Shown here: piece after piece, positions 1-6,368 of the stretch
Layout of the letters: each line of letters opens with the position of its first letter
Position numbering within the stretch: the stretch's first letter is position 1
Origin: Candidatus Hodarchaeota archaeon
Lineage (GTDB): Archaea; Asgardarchaeota; Heimdallarchaeia; Hodarchaeales; YT1-039
NCBI GenBank assembly: GCA_016840025.1
Contig: JAEOTF010000333.1
Span: 1 to 6,853 of the forward strand
Direction of reading: 5' to 3'
Length of the DNA: 6,853 bases
Position numbers and translations under genes: made by a program
Notes under the pieces: model-generated
What the model saw: only the letters and a program-made list of their open reading frames with translations
Databases searched by the model: none
What the model was told of the DNA's origin: nothing

Positions 1-581
1 AGCTCTTCTGCTTGTGTACTGTACTCTGGATCTAATTGGGTAAGGAAAACTGCAAGAAGGCGTCGCATGACCTCGAATTGATGATTGTATGTTGTAGGAA
101 ATTCGTTTCGCTCTCCCATTAGTTCTCCGAGAAATTTGCTCAACTGAATGGATAAATTGCTTATTAACACCTTAGCTCTTTCTTCCTCTTCTTTTGTCAC
201 AGGTGTCATACCTAAATGCTTAAAGTCTTCGAGTAATACTGGAATTCTTACGTCGAGTAAGCTAGTTTCGTCCTGAGATGCAATTAAGGCTTCTGATTCT
301 TCACTGAGTAAGAAAAAGGCGTCTGCAAGTTCTGCTGAATATTCCTTAACAAAATATTTTTGCTTCCCCTTCTGAACATCGTGCTCTTGAACAAACTCTG
401 CTTCAATCAGTTTTTTTAAATGTCGATAGATAGTTGAGACATTTTTTCCCACTTTTTCAGCAATAGCGTCAGCTGTTAGTGGGCCCTCATCTTTGAGAAG
501 ATTCCAAATCTCCCATCGTGAATGTTCAACAAGTAAGGCGACTTTATTTGGATCTCGGATGATTTTCAAGTTCTCACGCAC
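1..581 (-). CDS. Winged-helix (ArsR-like) transcriptional regulator, C-terminus cut by window edge
   Basis: I translated this from the minus strand; 193 codons are visible and the reading frame is still open at base 1. The N-terminal third is a typical winged helix-turn-helix: an entry helix (EHSRWEIWNLLKDEGPLTA, residues 19-37), helix-turn-helix AIAEKVGKNVSTIYRHLKKL (39-58), then a wing with KGKQKYFV (71-78). This arrangement is that of ArsR/HTH_20-type DNA-binding proteins, which act as cytoplasmic transcription factors. The rest (about 82-193) is mostly helical and charged and probably serves dimerisation or ligand sensing; I do not recognise it. No cysteine is seen, so a thiol-based metal sensor of the classical ArsR type is unlikely. 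The start is GTG at 581-579: a stop lies in frame at 614-612, no ATG lies between, and a TATA-like element sits about 35 bases upstream. TTG at 569-567 is the alternative. It follows the GNAT gene in the same direction after 83 to 84 bases. Its targets cannot be told from sequence. Confidence 0.85.
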   Translation of the reverse strand, partial: MRENLKIIRDPNKVALLVEHSRWEIWNLLKDEGPLTADAIAEKVGKNVSTIYRHLKKLIEAEFVQEHDVQKGKQKYFVKEYSAELADAFFLLSEESEALIASQDETSLLDVRIPVLLEDFKHLGMTPVTKEEEERAKVLISNLSIQLSKFLGELMGERNEFPTTYNHQFEVMRRLLAVFLTQLDPEYSTQAEE

Positions 582-611
582 TTCAGTCTTGTTATGAAAG
601 GCGGTTCTGAA

Positions 612-624
612 TTAAGTATAATTG
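612..624 (-). promoter_or_regulatory. Probable TATA promoter of the winged-helix gene
   Basis: Read on the minus strand the segment is TCAATTATACTTA, with a TATA-like core (TTATACTT). Its centre is about 37 bases upstream of the GTG at 581. With the usual archaeal spacing of about 26 bases from box to transcription start, the mRNA would begin near 592, giving a leader of only about 10 bases. No Shine-Dalgarno sequence is seen before this GTG, which fits a leaderless or nearly leaderless transcript. The call rests on motif and spacing only. Confidence 0.4.
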
Positions 625-664
625 AGGAAGCATTCATTATTCTGATCTAGGTTAATTAAATCAT

Positions 665-1573
665 TTATTGGTTAAAAACCTTGATATTAAATTCTTTTGC
701 TATAATCATTTCCTGATCCACAAAATTAAAACCCCAACTTGTATACATAGCGTTGTGAAAATTACTCTCGGCATAGGTTGACAATAAGATTCTTTGAATA
801 CTACCTTGCTTTTTGAACCATTGAAAAGCTTTAACTGTAAGACTTGTCCCTACATGTCTCCTGCGAAATTTCGGATGAGTCGCAATGCGAATATAGTGTC
901 CGTCGGTTCTACTCGCTGAAACTGCATTAATATTGTATCCAACAAGTTTTCCCTCTAAAAAGGCTACAAAAAAGGAACTTGTTTCAGATCGCATTTCACT
1001 CATAAAATCCACTGTGTTCTTTTGCCAATATTCTGGAAAACAGATCTTTTCTAATTTAATGAGGTCTTGAAGATCATTTTTAGTAGCTAATTTAATTTTA
1101 ATATTTGGATTTATTTCGTGGGGAAATGAAAGATCGTTCTTCACATAATTATTAATTTTAGTAATAATCTCAAATCCCTGTTTTAAAAAGAAACCTGAAG
1201 AATTAAAGAATTCTTCTGGAATTCGTGCTGATAGATATCGAATATTTGGTTGTTTAGTGTGGAATTCCTTTTCTAACGAAATTAAAAGTTCGGTTCCAAT
1301 TTGACGCTTACGAAAATTTGGTAGAACATAAAGTGAAAAAATATTTCCCTCTAGTTGCCTTTTTCGATCCCCAATGATGTAGCCTACAATTCTGGAAGTA
1401 CTGTTTTGAACGGCTACTTTTATTAAATGTGAACGTAATCTAACATATCTTCTGAAGTTGTCAAAGTCAATAGGATTATCGAAACTACCAACAAAACGTA
1501 TGTGGATTTTTTCCAGAGGTGAATAAAACTCACGACTAAGAGAACGAATTGTGATATCCATCGAATTATTCAT
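665..1573 (-). CDS. Tandem-domain GNAT family N-acetyltransferase
   Basis: The protein is about 302 residues and consists of two GNAT acetyltransferase domains in a row. Domain 1 (about 5-150) has the acetyl-CoA-binding motif A segment FSLYVLPNFRKRQIGTELL (79-97) and the motif B-like GFFLKQGFEI (127-136). Domain 2 (about 158-300) has YIRIATHPKFRRRHVGTSL (227-245) and MYTSWGFNFV (276-285). In both domains the pyrophosphate-binding loop reads R-x-x-[Q/H]-x-G-T, with the first glycine of the common R-x-x-G-x-G/A pattern replaced. The family moves an acetyl group from acetyl-CoA to an amine; the substrate here is unknown, and often only one domain of a double GNAT is catalytic. The start is uncertain: TTG at 1597 is the longest, but the upstream TATA element puts transcription start near 1582, favouring ATG at 1573 (used here) or ATG at 1561, just before DITIR. 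Transcribed divergently from the methylase operon. Confidence 0.85.
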   Translation of the reverse strand: MNNSMDITIRSLSREFYSPLEKIHIRFVGSFDNPIDFDNFRRYVRLRSHLIKVAVQNSTSRIVGYIIGDRKRQLEGNIFSLYVLPNFRKRQIGTELLISLEKEFHTKQPNIRYLSARIPEEFFNSSGFFLKQGFEIITKINNYVKNDLSFPHEINPNIKIKLATKNDLQDLIKLEKICFPEYWQKNTVDFMSEMRSETSSFFVAFLEGKLVGYNINAVSASRTDGHYIRIATHPKFRRRHVGTSLTVKAFQWFKKQGSIQRILLSTYAESNFHNAMYTSWGFNFVDQEMIIAKEFNIKVFNQ

Positions 1574-1604
1574 TCCACAATTTATCCCGAAAATCAAAGA
1601 TCTG

Positions 1605-1618
1605 GTATATTATTTGCT
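1605..1618 (-). promoter_or_regulatory. BRE/TATA promoter of the GNAT gene
   Basis: On the minus strand this reads AGCAAATAATATAC (bases 1618 to 1605), an A-rich stretch like the archaeal B-recognition element followed at once by a TATA-box-like core. The box centre near 1608 predicts transcription start close to 1582. This lies downstream of the TTG at 1597 and just upstream of the ATGs at 1573 and 1561, so it argues for one of those two starts. It is among the better-formed promoter motifs in the window, but still a prediction. Confidence 0.5.
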
Positions 1619-1631
1619 TAGAATGCTCAAC

Positions 1632-1684
1632 TAAGTTGTCACTGTCTACCTAGAGAAGTATTTAAGTAATTTAAGTTGTGTCAC
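1632..1684. repeat. Short direct repeats in the divergent intergenic region
   Basis: TAAGTTGTCACT (1632-1643) recurs as TAAGTTGTGTCACT (1671-1684), identical apart from an inserted GT, with starts 39 bases apart. Between and overlapping them TTTAAGT occurs twice (1661-1667 and 1670-1676). The region lies between the divergent GNAT and methylase promoters, so the copies could be regulator-binding sites. In DNA this A+T-rich chance similarity is possible. Confidence 0.3.
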
Positions 1685-1720
1685 TATTTAATTACTCGAA
1701 ATTTATCACATCATTTCAAA

Positions 1721-1737
1721 AAATATTCTAAATATTT
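1721..1737. repeat. 17-bp A+T-rich palindrome, possible operator
   Basis: AAATATT and AATATTT form perfect 7-base inverted arms around the 3-base centre CTA. It sits between the two divergent promoters, about 95 bases before the methylase start and about 105 bases before the GNAT promoter. A dimeric winged-helix regulator would bind such a site, and one is encoded nearby, but no binding can be inferred from the sequence alone. Its pure A/T arms make chance occurrence fairly likely. Confidence 0.3.
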
Positions 1738-1781
1738 CATTGCATAAATTTTGACTCTTAGTTGAAATCGATAGTAATGAC

Positions 1782-1789
1782 TTTATGTG
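1782..1789 (+). promoter_or_regulatory. Weak TATA-like element before the methylase operon
   Basis: TTTATGTG at this position is the best TATA-like match upstream of the first methylase start. With archaeal spacing it predicts transcription start near 1811 and a leader of about 20 bases, long enough to include the ribosome-binding site at 1820-1826. The match is weak and other A+T-rich sites exist upstream. Confidence 0.3.
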
Positions 1790-1812
1790 GTTAATCCCTG
1801 GAATTATTAACC
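1789..1812. repeat. Inverted repeat over the methylase promoter region
   Basis: GGTTAAT (1789-1795) and ATTAACC (1806-1812) are perfect inverted 7-base arms with a 10-base spacer. The repeat begins at the TATA-like element and covers the predicted transcription start of the methylase operon, which is where a repressor site would block transcription. The 17-base centre-to-centre spacing of the arms is more than one helical turn. It could instead fold as a small hairpin in the 5' leader if transcription starts upstream. Confidence 0.4.
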
Positions 1813-1819
1813 GAAAACC

Positions 1820-1826
1820 GAAGTGA
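1820..1826 (+). promoter_or_regulatory. Ribosome-binding site that fixes the TTG start of the first methylase
   Basis: GAAGTGA differs by one base from GAGGTGA, the complement of the 3' end of 16S rRNA. It ends six bases before the TTG at 1833, which is ideal spacing. Since a stop codon in frame (TGA, 1824-1826) overlaps it, the TTG is also the earliest possible start. Together these make the rare start codon credible. Confidence 0.55.
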
Positions 1827-1832
1827 CAGTAT

Positions 1833-4157
1833 TTGGGGAAATCAGACCAAACAATTGAAGAAAGAGTATTATCCAGATTGATTGAAGCAGTTGATGAGAT
1901 CGAAATCTACACAAAGAAAGTTGATTATAAGGTATTTGAAAACATTCTAGGATTTTTCTTCGCACGTGTTTTGGATAATAAAGTAACTAGCTCTGAGAAA
2001 GGGGAGAAAGAATACGAATCTGTTATTACTAGAGCCGCGGCATTCATTATAGTTACCCAAATGTTCTGTTATCTTATTCTTAACCAAGAAATCACTCAAA
2101 ATTTTGATAAAATTGATGCTATTCTAGATACTAGGCAAATTCAATCTTATTTTGATGAAATAATTAGTGATAAACGTTATGAAATAATATATAGAGCCCG
2201 ATTAGTGGAAATACTACCAGAAGAATCAATATCCACCTTGAAGAGCTTGTTTTTGGCACTGTCCAGTTTCAAACTTAATAAAATAAAAGCAGATATCCTT
2301 GGAAAAATATTCCATAGCTTAATTCCATTTGAATTACGGAAGTTTTTAGCCGCATACTATACTTCCAATGTGGTTAGTGAGTTTCTATCGTATTTAACAA
2401 TTAAAAATGCGTATGTTAGTATTATGGATCCAGCGTGTGGGTCTGGAACATTATTAGTGAGTGCTTACAAACGGGTTAAAGAAATCAATAAATCGTTGGA
2501 ACATCACCAAATTTTACAGAATATATTTGGGGTTGATGTGTCATTATTTGCAGGACAACTAGCTGGAATAAATCTTGCTCTCCAAGAACCAATGAATTCT
2601 CTAGACAAATCTCAAATCTCTTTTATTGATATCTTTAAACTTGAAATTAACACAAATCAAAATACAGATGATTTCAGTTTCACTATACCAAAAATTGACA
2701 TTTTACTTGGAAATCCTCCTTTCACTAGAGGAGATCGATTAGATAGTGAGTATAAAGACTTTTTAGCAGCCCATCTTCACCGTCACGGCATTTCTTTAGA
2801 TTATCATAAAAAATACCTGGGATTATATGCATACTTTCTGCTAGATTCACTCAGACTATTGAAAGATAATGGAAAACTTGCATTTATCCTTCCAATTTCA
2901 ATGATTAACTCCTTAACAATGAAACCTGTGATTCAATTTTTGTTGGAGGAATATTATTTTCAATACTTCATAACATCAGATGCCCAAGTTGCGTTTTCAG
3001 AACAATGTGCATTCAAAGAAATTCTATTTATCGCTCAAAGAGCTGAACAACAACCTGACAGAAAAACTAAATTTGTTGTATTGAAGAAGAAGTTGTCCAT
3101 GGAGAATTACATTTCCTTAGCGAGGACAATTGAAGAATCTAAAGAAGATTATGAAGATTCCTCTATTCGAATCAGGCATGTAGAGAAAAAAGACCTTTGT
3201 GAAACTGTCATGTTGAATTGGGTAGTATATTTTTATAACCCAAGTTTTTTCAAACTTTTTGAAGAGATAAGTAAGTCAGACATTGTGTCACCAATAAAAC
3301 AAATTGTGGATGTTCCGCGATACGATGTGGATCGCGGTCTTCGTGCTGGCGTTTCAGATTTCTTTTATCTTCCCAATAAATTTTGGAAAATTATTGATGA
3401 ATCGAAAAGTTGGATCCAGATCCAGAATAAGGAAGATAATTCCATCTTAAAGATGCCTTCCCCCTATTTATTCCCAGTTTTAAGAAAATCTTCCCTATAT
3501 AATCGAATTACACCAGAAGTATCAGAATATATAGTTGTGGTATCTGATGATACCAGATTAGAAAAACCCGTTAAGGAATACATTCATTGGGGTGTTGATA
3601 AATTTCAAAAACAACAAGGATTTGAAACATTAGCTTATAACCATATTAATCAAGGACGAAAAATAGCTCGAGTAGGCATCACACAGGAGATTAGTTTGAA
3701 TAGTAATAAATTTGTGGCTTTCTACTCCCCAACTCCATTAGTTCTTACTGATAATTTTATTTTCATTAGGACTTTTGACGAAGAAAAGGACAAAGTGCTT
3801 GCAGCTTATTTGAACAGCTCCGTATATCTTTTGACATATTTTGTTCTGCGAAGAGAAAAGACTGGTCCACTTGGACAAGTTTTTGGAAGTGATGTGCGAA
3901 ACTTTGTTTGTTTAAATCCCCATAAGGTAACAAAGGTTGATAGTAAGGAGCTCATTCAAATTTTTGACCGATTTATCCAAGAATCTGGAGATTTTACCTC
4001 CTTTTATTCACAAATTCAAGAAGCAATGACAAATCGGAACAATACTAGATTTCTATTAGACACAAAAATCTGTGAAATCCTAATGATTAATGATATACCA
4101 GTATTTTTGAGACAACTTTATGAAACATTATCAGAGGAACTCAATAAATTTAAGTGA
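1833..4157 (+). CDS. N6-adenine DNA methyltransferase with C-terminal target-recognition region (Eco57I/TaqI-like)
   Basis: This 774-residue protein transfers a methyl group from S-adenosylmethionine to adenine in DNA at a specific site. Order of parts: a helical N-terminal region (about 1-165); a motif X-like AYYTSNVVSEFL (174-185); motif I DPACGSGT (199-206) for SAM binding; an acidic strand GVDVSLFAG with D235; catalytic motif IV NPPF (294-297); and YAYFLLDSLRLL plus GKLAFILPISM in the rest of the fold. From about 490 a target-recognition region follows, with GLRAGVSDFFYL (502-513), the usual SPYLFPVLRKS stretch, and AAYLNSSVY near N661. This matches gamma-class methylases such as M.TaqI and the methylase half of type IIG enzymes. 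I see no PD-(D/E)XK nuclease motif in the N-terminal part, and 774 residues is short for a methylase-nuclease fusion. The start is TTG, supported by the adjacent ribosome-binding site; the first ATG in frame is about 75 codons in. It is the first gene of an operon with the second methylase, 33 bases downstream. Recognition sequence unknown. Confidence 0.9.
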   Translation: MGKSDQTIEERVLSRLIEAVDEIEIYTKKVDYKVFENILGFFFARVLDNKVTSSEKGEKEYESVITRAAAFIIVTQMFCYLILNQEITQNFDKIDAILDTRQIQSYFDEIISDKRYEIIYRARLVEILPEESISTLKSLFLALSSFKLNKIKADILGKIFHSLIPFELRKFLAAYYTSNVVSEFLSYLTIKNAYVSIMDPACGSGTLLVSAYKRVKEINKSLEHHQILQNIFGVDVSLFAGQLAGINLALQEPMNSLDKSQISFIDIFKLEINTNQNTDDFSFTIPKIDILLGNPPFTRGDRLDSEYKDFLAAHLHRHGISLDYHKKYLGLYAYFLLDSLRLLKDNGKLAFILPISMINSLTMKPVIQFLLEEYYFQYFITSDAQVAFSEQCAFKEILFIAQRAEQQPDRKTKFVVLKKKLSMENYISLARTIEESKEDYEDSSIRIRHVEKKDLCETVMLNWVVYFYNPSFFKLFEEISKSDIVSPIKQIVDVPRYDVDRGLRAGVSDFFYLPNKFWKIIDESKSWIQIQNKEDNSILKMPSPYLFPVLRKSSLYNRITPEVSEYIVVVSDDTRLEKPVKEYIHWGVDKFQKQQGFETLAYNHINQGRKIARVGITQEISLNSNKFVAFYSPTPLVLTDNFIFIRTFDEEKDKVLAAYLNSSVYLLTYFVLRREKTGPLGQVFGSDVRNFVCLNPHKVTKVDSKELIQIFDRFIQESGDFTSFYSQIQEAMTNRNNTRFLLDTKICEILMINDIPVFLRQLYETLSEELNKFK

Positions 4158-4177
4158 TAATGTTGGATCTGAAAACA

Positions 4178-4183
4178 GGATGA
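4178..4183 (+). promoter_or_regulatory. Probable ribosome-binding site of the second methylase
   Basis: GGATGA ends seven bases before the GTG at 4191 and lies in the 33-base gap between the methylase genes. A stop codon (TAA, 4188-4190) sits directly before the GTG in frame, so GTG is the earliest start. The match to the Shine-Dalgarno consensus is only moderate. Confidence 0.35.
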
Positions 4184-4190
4184 CATCTAA

Positions 4191-6299
4191 GTGACAATCG
4201 AAGAAAGGTTCCCACTCGCTTCTATTCAACCGTTAGCAAAAGTTGAATCTCAGAGACGACAATTCTACAGGCCTATTTACTCAGTCCATAAATCATGGGC
4301 ACGTAGACCTGGAACAACTTTTCGTGCAATCGGGCTTTCTCATTTTTGTCAAGATGTTCTTTTCGACCCTAATCAGTCGAGAGAAGGTGCTTTCTATCAA
4401 AATCATGATTTTCGGGATAAAATTGCACTAGATCCTTTCTGTGGTGGAGGAACTAGCATAGTTGAACTGCATCGGCTTGGAATTAAGACAATTGGTATCG
4501 ACGTAAATCCAATCGCATGGTTGACGACAAAAAAGGAAATGGATCCATTTGAAGAAGAAAGATTCGACCAAGAGGTAGAAAAACTTTCTCAAGGTGTTGG
4601 GCAACAAATCTGTTCTTACTATAAAACACAATGCCCAGACTGTCACTCTCCTCAAGCAGATATCATGTATACTTTTTGGGTAAGAACTATTACCTGCCCA
4701 TCCTGTCATTCCGAAGAAGATCTTTTCAAATATTACATTATTGGCAAGAAACAACGAAAAAATCCTGCTACAATGGTGATATGTCCTCAATGTGACCACC
4801 TATTCTATACATTGAAAAGAATTAGTGAGGTATCTTGTTGTCCCCAGTGTTCTTTTGAGTATATTCCAAAATTGGGGAATTGTCAGATGAAACAATTTTC
4901 TTGCACTAGTTGTCGTCATGAATCTAAATTAATCGAGCTTATCCAAGAATCTGGAATATCTTTATCAGCAAGACAAATAGCAATAGAATTTTTTTGTCCT
5001 GAATGTGGGATTCGTGATTATAAAAACGTAACAAAGGAAGACATTGAGCGATTTAATGAAGCACAAGAAGTTTTCAATAGAAAACAGGATAAACTCTCAT
5101 ATCCTCGGGAATTTCTGCCTGATAAGGGTAAAAATATATCAAACCTCAAAAATTACGGCTTCAGACGTTTCTCCGATCTTTTCAACAAGAGGCAATTATT
5201 GTGTTTGAGTCTCCTCCTAGACTCAATATCCAAGGTCTCGGATCACAATCTCAAAGAATTTCTCTTAACAGCGTTTTCAAGTAGTTTGGAATTTCATACC
5301 GTAATCTGTCCCTATAATTACACAATGAAACAGATCGTAAATGTTTTTAACTACCAATCTTTCTTGGTTCCAACAATGTATGTGGAAAATAACGTTTGGG
5401 GAACTAAGAAAGGAAACGGAACTTTTATTACTTACATTGAAAGGATGAAAAAAGCAAAATCTTATTGCAAATCACCGTTTGAAATAGCTATTCAGAATGA
5501 TCACATAGTTCGAGTTCCTATCAAAGGAGACAGCATTGAAGCTAATTCTGTTGATAGCTTTCAGGCTTTAGAGGTTAGCAAAGAAGCTGACACATTACTC
5601 ATTAACGATACATCAGAGGATCTTCAGATTCTTGGTATTCCTCCTAACTCTGTTGATATCGTGGTTACAGATCCTCCTTATTTTGATTATATACAGTACG
5701 GCGAGCTCGCTAATTTCTTCTATGTCTGGCTCAAAATAGTCTTAGGTTCACAATATCCCGCTTTTCAAACCAATCTAATCCAAACGAAGCAAGAAATAGG
5801 TACATCACGAAAAGGTGATATTTTCCTGAAGAAAATCGCAAGGGTATTTCAAGAATGCCATAAAGTGTTAAAACCAGAGGCACCATTGGTTTTTACTTTT
5901 CATCACTCCAGTGCTACAGCGTGGACGATGATTCTTGAAGCTTTGAACCGTAGCCAGTTTCTCATTAATGTGGCATTTCCAGTTCAGAGTGAGTTTCGTG
6001 CAAGGCCTGTTAAAGGTAGAAACTTTGACATAATATTAGTTTGTCGAAAAATCCCTAAAAAATTCCTTACAAAGAAACCAATGGGAATAACTACTTTAGA
6101 GTTGAAGATTAAGGAAATTATTGAAGAAAGTGTAGCCTCCCCTTTGAAGAACCTGAATGTGGCACCATGGGAAGAGATTTTTGCCACTTTTCTGCCAAAA
6201 GTTGCTGATTTTTACGCTCAATATCCTTCTATAAACCTAGAAGAAACTATTTCTAAGATATTTAACCTTCAAAAAACCATTAAAATTCCTTCGGAATAA
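4191..6299 (+). CDS. Zn-ribbon-containing adenine-specific DNA methylase (COG1743/DUF1156-like)
   Basis: This 702-residue protein is a second, different SAM-dependent DNA methyltransferase. The N-terminus has RFPLASIQPLAK and KSWARRP (34-40), resembling the conserved WARRP block of DUF1156 proteins. Motif I is DPFCGGGTS (81-89), followed by GIDVNPIAW (102-110). Six CxxC pairs come next: C148/C151, C169/C172, C198/C201, C217/C220, C238/C241, C269/C272, which pair naturally into three zinc ribbons. Catalytic motif IV TDPPYFDY (493-500) is far downstream, followed by PLVFTFHHSS and RPVKGRNFDIILVCRK, typical of the methylase C-terminus. Motif order (I, insert, IV) is that of alpha-type methylases, so the zinc-rich insert sits where target recognition usually occurs and probably binds DNA. 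DPPY fits adenine N6 but cytosine N4 cannot be excluded. The family is known from archaeal modification and defence loci, often beside large ATPases, but none is visible here. GTG start; cotranscribed with the first methylase; ends at a likely terminator. Confidence 0.87.
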   Translation: MTIEERFPLASIQPLAKVESQRRQFYRPIYSVHKSWARRPGTTFRAIGLSHFCQDVLFDPNQSREGAFYQNHDFRDKIALDPFCGGGTSIVELHRLGIKTIGIDVNPIAWLTTKKEMDPFEEERFDQEVEKLSQGVGQQICSYYKTQCPDCHSPQADIMYTFWVRTITCPSCHSEEDLFKYYIIGKKQRKNPATMVICPQCDHLFYTLKRISEVSCCPQCSFEYIPKLGNCQMKQFSCTSCRHESKLIELIQESGISLSARQIAIEFFCPECGIRDYKNVTKEDIERFNEAQEVFNRKQDKLSYPREFLPDKGKNISNLKNYGFRRFSDLFNKRQLLCLSLLLDSISKVSDHNLKEFLLTAFSSSLEFHTVICPYNYTMKQIVNVFNYQSFLVPTMYVENNVWGTKKGNGTFITYIERMKKAKSYCKSPFEIAIQNDHIVRVPIKGDSIEANSVDSFQALEVSKEADTLLINDTSEDLQILGIPPNSVDIVVTDPPYFDYIQYGELANFFYVWLKIVLGSQYPAFQTNLIQTKQEIGTSRKGDIFLKKIARVFQECHKVLKPEAPLVFTFHHSSATAWTMILEALNRSQFLINVAFPVQSEFRARPVKGRNFDIILVCRKIPKKFLTKKPMGITTLELKIKEIIEESVASPLKNLNVAPWEEIFATFLPKVADFYAQYPSINLEETISKIFNLQKTIKIPSE

Positions 6300-6302
6300 A
6301 AA

Positions 6303-6310
6303 TTTTTTTT
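6303..6310 (+). terminator. Oligo-T terminator of the methylase operon
   Basis: A run of eight T residues begins three bases after the stop codon of the second methylase, with AGTTT just beyond. Archaeal RNA polymerase can terminate at T-tracts without a stem-loop, and no strong hairpin is seen before it. Its position, ahead of a new promoter-like element and a new gene, supports the end of the transcription unit here. Confidence 0.5.
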
Positions 6311-6322
6311 AGTTTAGAAGAA

Positions 6323-6333
6323 GAATATTTTTA
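6323..6333 (+). promoter_or_regulatory. Probable TATA promoter of the DUF47 gene
   Basis: The segment AATATTTTTAA after an A/G-rich stretch (AGAAGAAG) resembles a TATA box with a B-recognition element. With usual spacing transcription would start near 6354, about 15 bases before the ATG at 6369. This suggests that the gene is transcribed separately from the methylases. Confidence 0.35.
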
Positions 6334-6359
6334 ATGAAACAAATGAAAACACTATAGAC

Positions 6360-6363
6360 GTGA
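6360..6363 (+). promoter_or_regulatory. Short Shine-Dalgarno-like GTGA deciding the DUF47 start
   Basis: GTGA pairs with the 3' end of 16S rRNA and ends five bases before the ATG at 6369. The same GTG (6360-6362) is in frame and could itself be a start three codons earlier, but the spacing favours its use as a ribosome-binding site for the ATG. Confidence 0.35.
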
Positions 6364-6368
6364 TTTCC

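Noticed and set aside
670..680. GGTTAAAAACC hairpin near the 3' end of the GNAT gene as a terminator
   Set aside because: Only four base pairs, inside the coding sequence, and not followed by a T-tract on the minus strand.
1823..1858. GTG start for the first methylase at 1823
   Set aside because: It is out of frame with the methylase and meets a stop codon after 11 codons; the bases serve better as a ribosome-binding site.
1851..1865. Near-identical start segments of the two methylases (TIEER, 13 of 15 bases matching 4194-4208)
   Set aside because: Similarity ends at once on both sides and the proteins are otherwise unlike, so chance is the simplest reading.
3412..3425. Tandem GATCCA repeat within the first methylase
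   Set aside because: Only two copies, and they encode an ordinary WIQIQ stretch in a frame that continues normally.
4243..4431. Plus-strand open frame of 62 codons inside the second methylase
   Set aside because: It overlaps the methylase in another frame, has no family resemblance, and the methylase frame contains the conserved WARRP block here.
4428..4799. Minus-strand open frame of 123 codons opposite the second methylase
   Set aside because: It lies opposite motif I and the first zinc ribbons, has no recognisable domain, and is best explained as a shadow of the coding frame.
5984..6187. Minus-strand open frame of 67 codons opposite the methylase C-terminus
   Set aside because: It is antisense to conserved methylase sequence, with no promoter or domain of its own.
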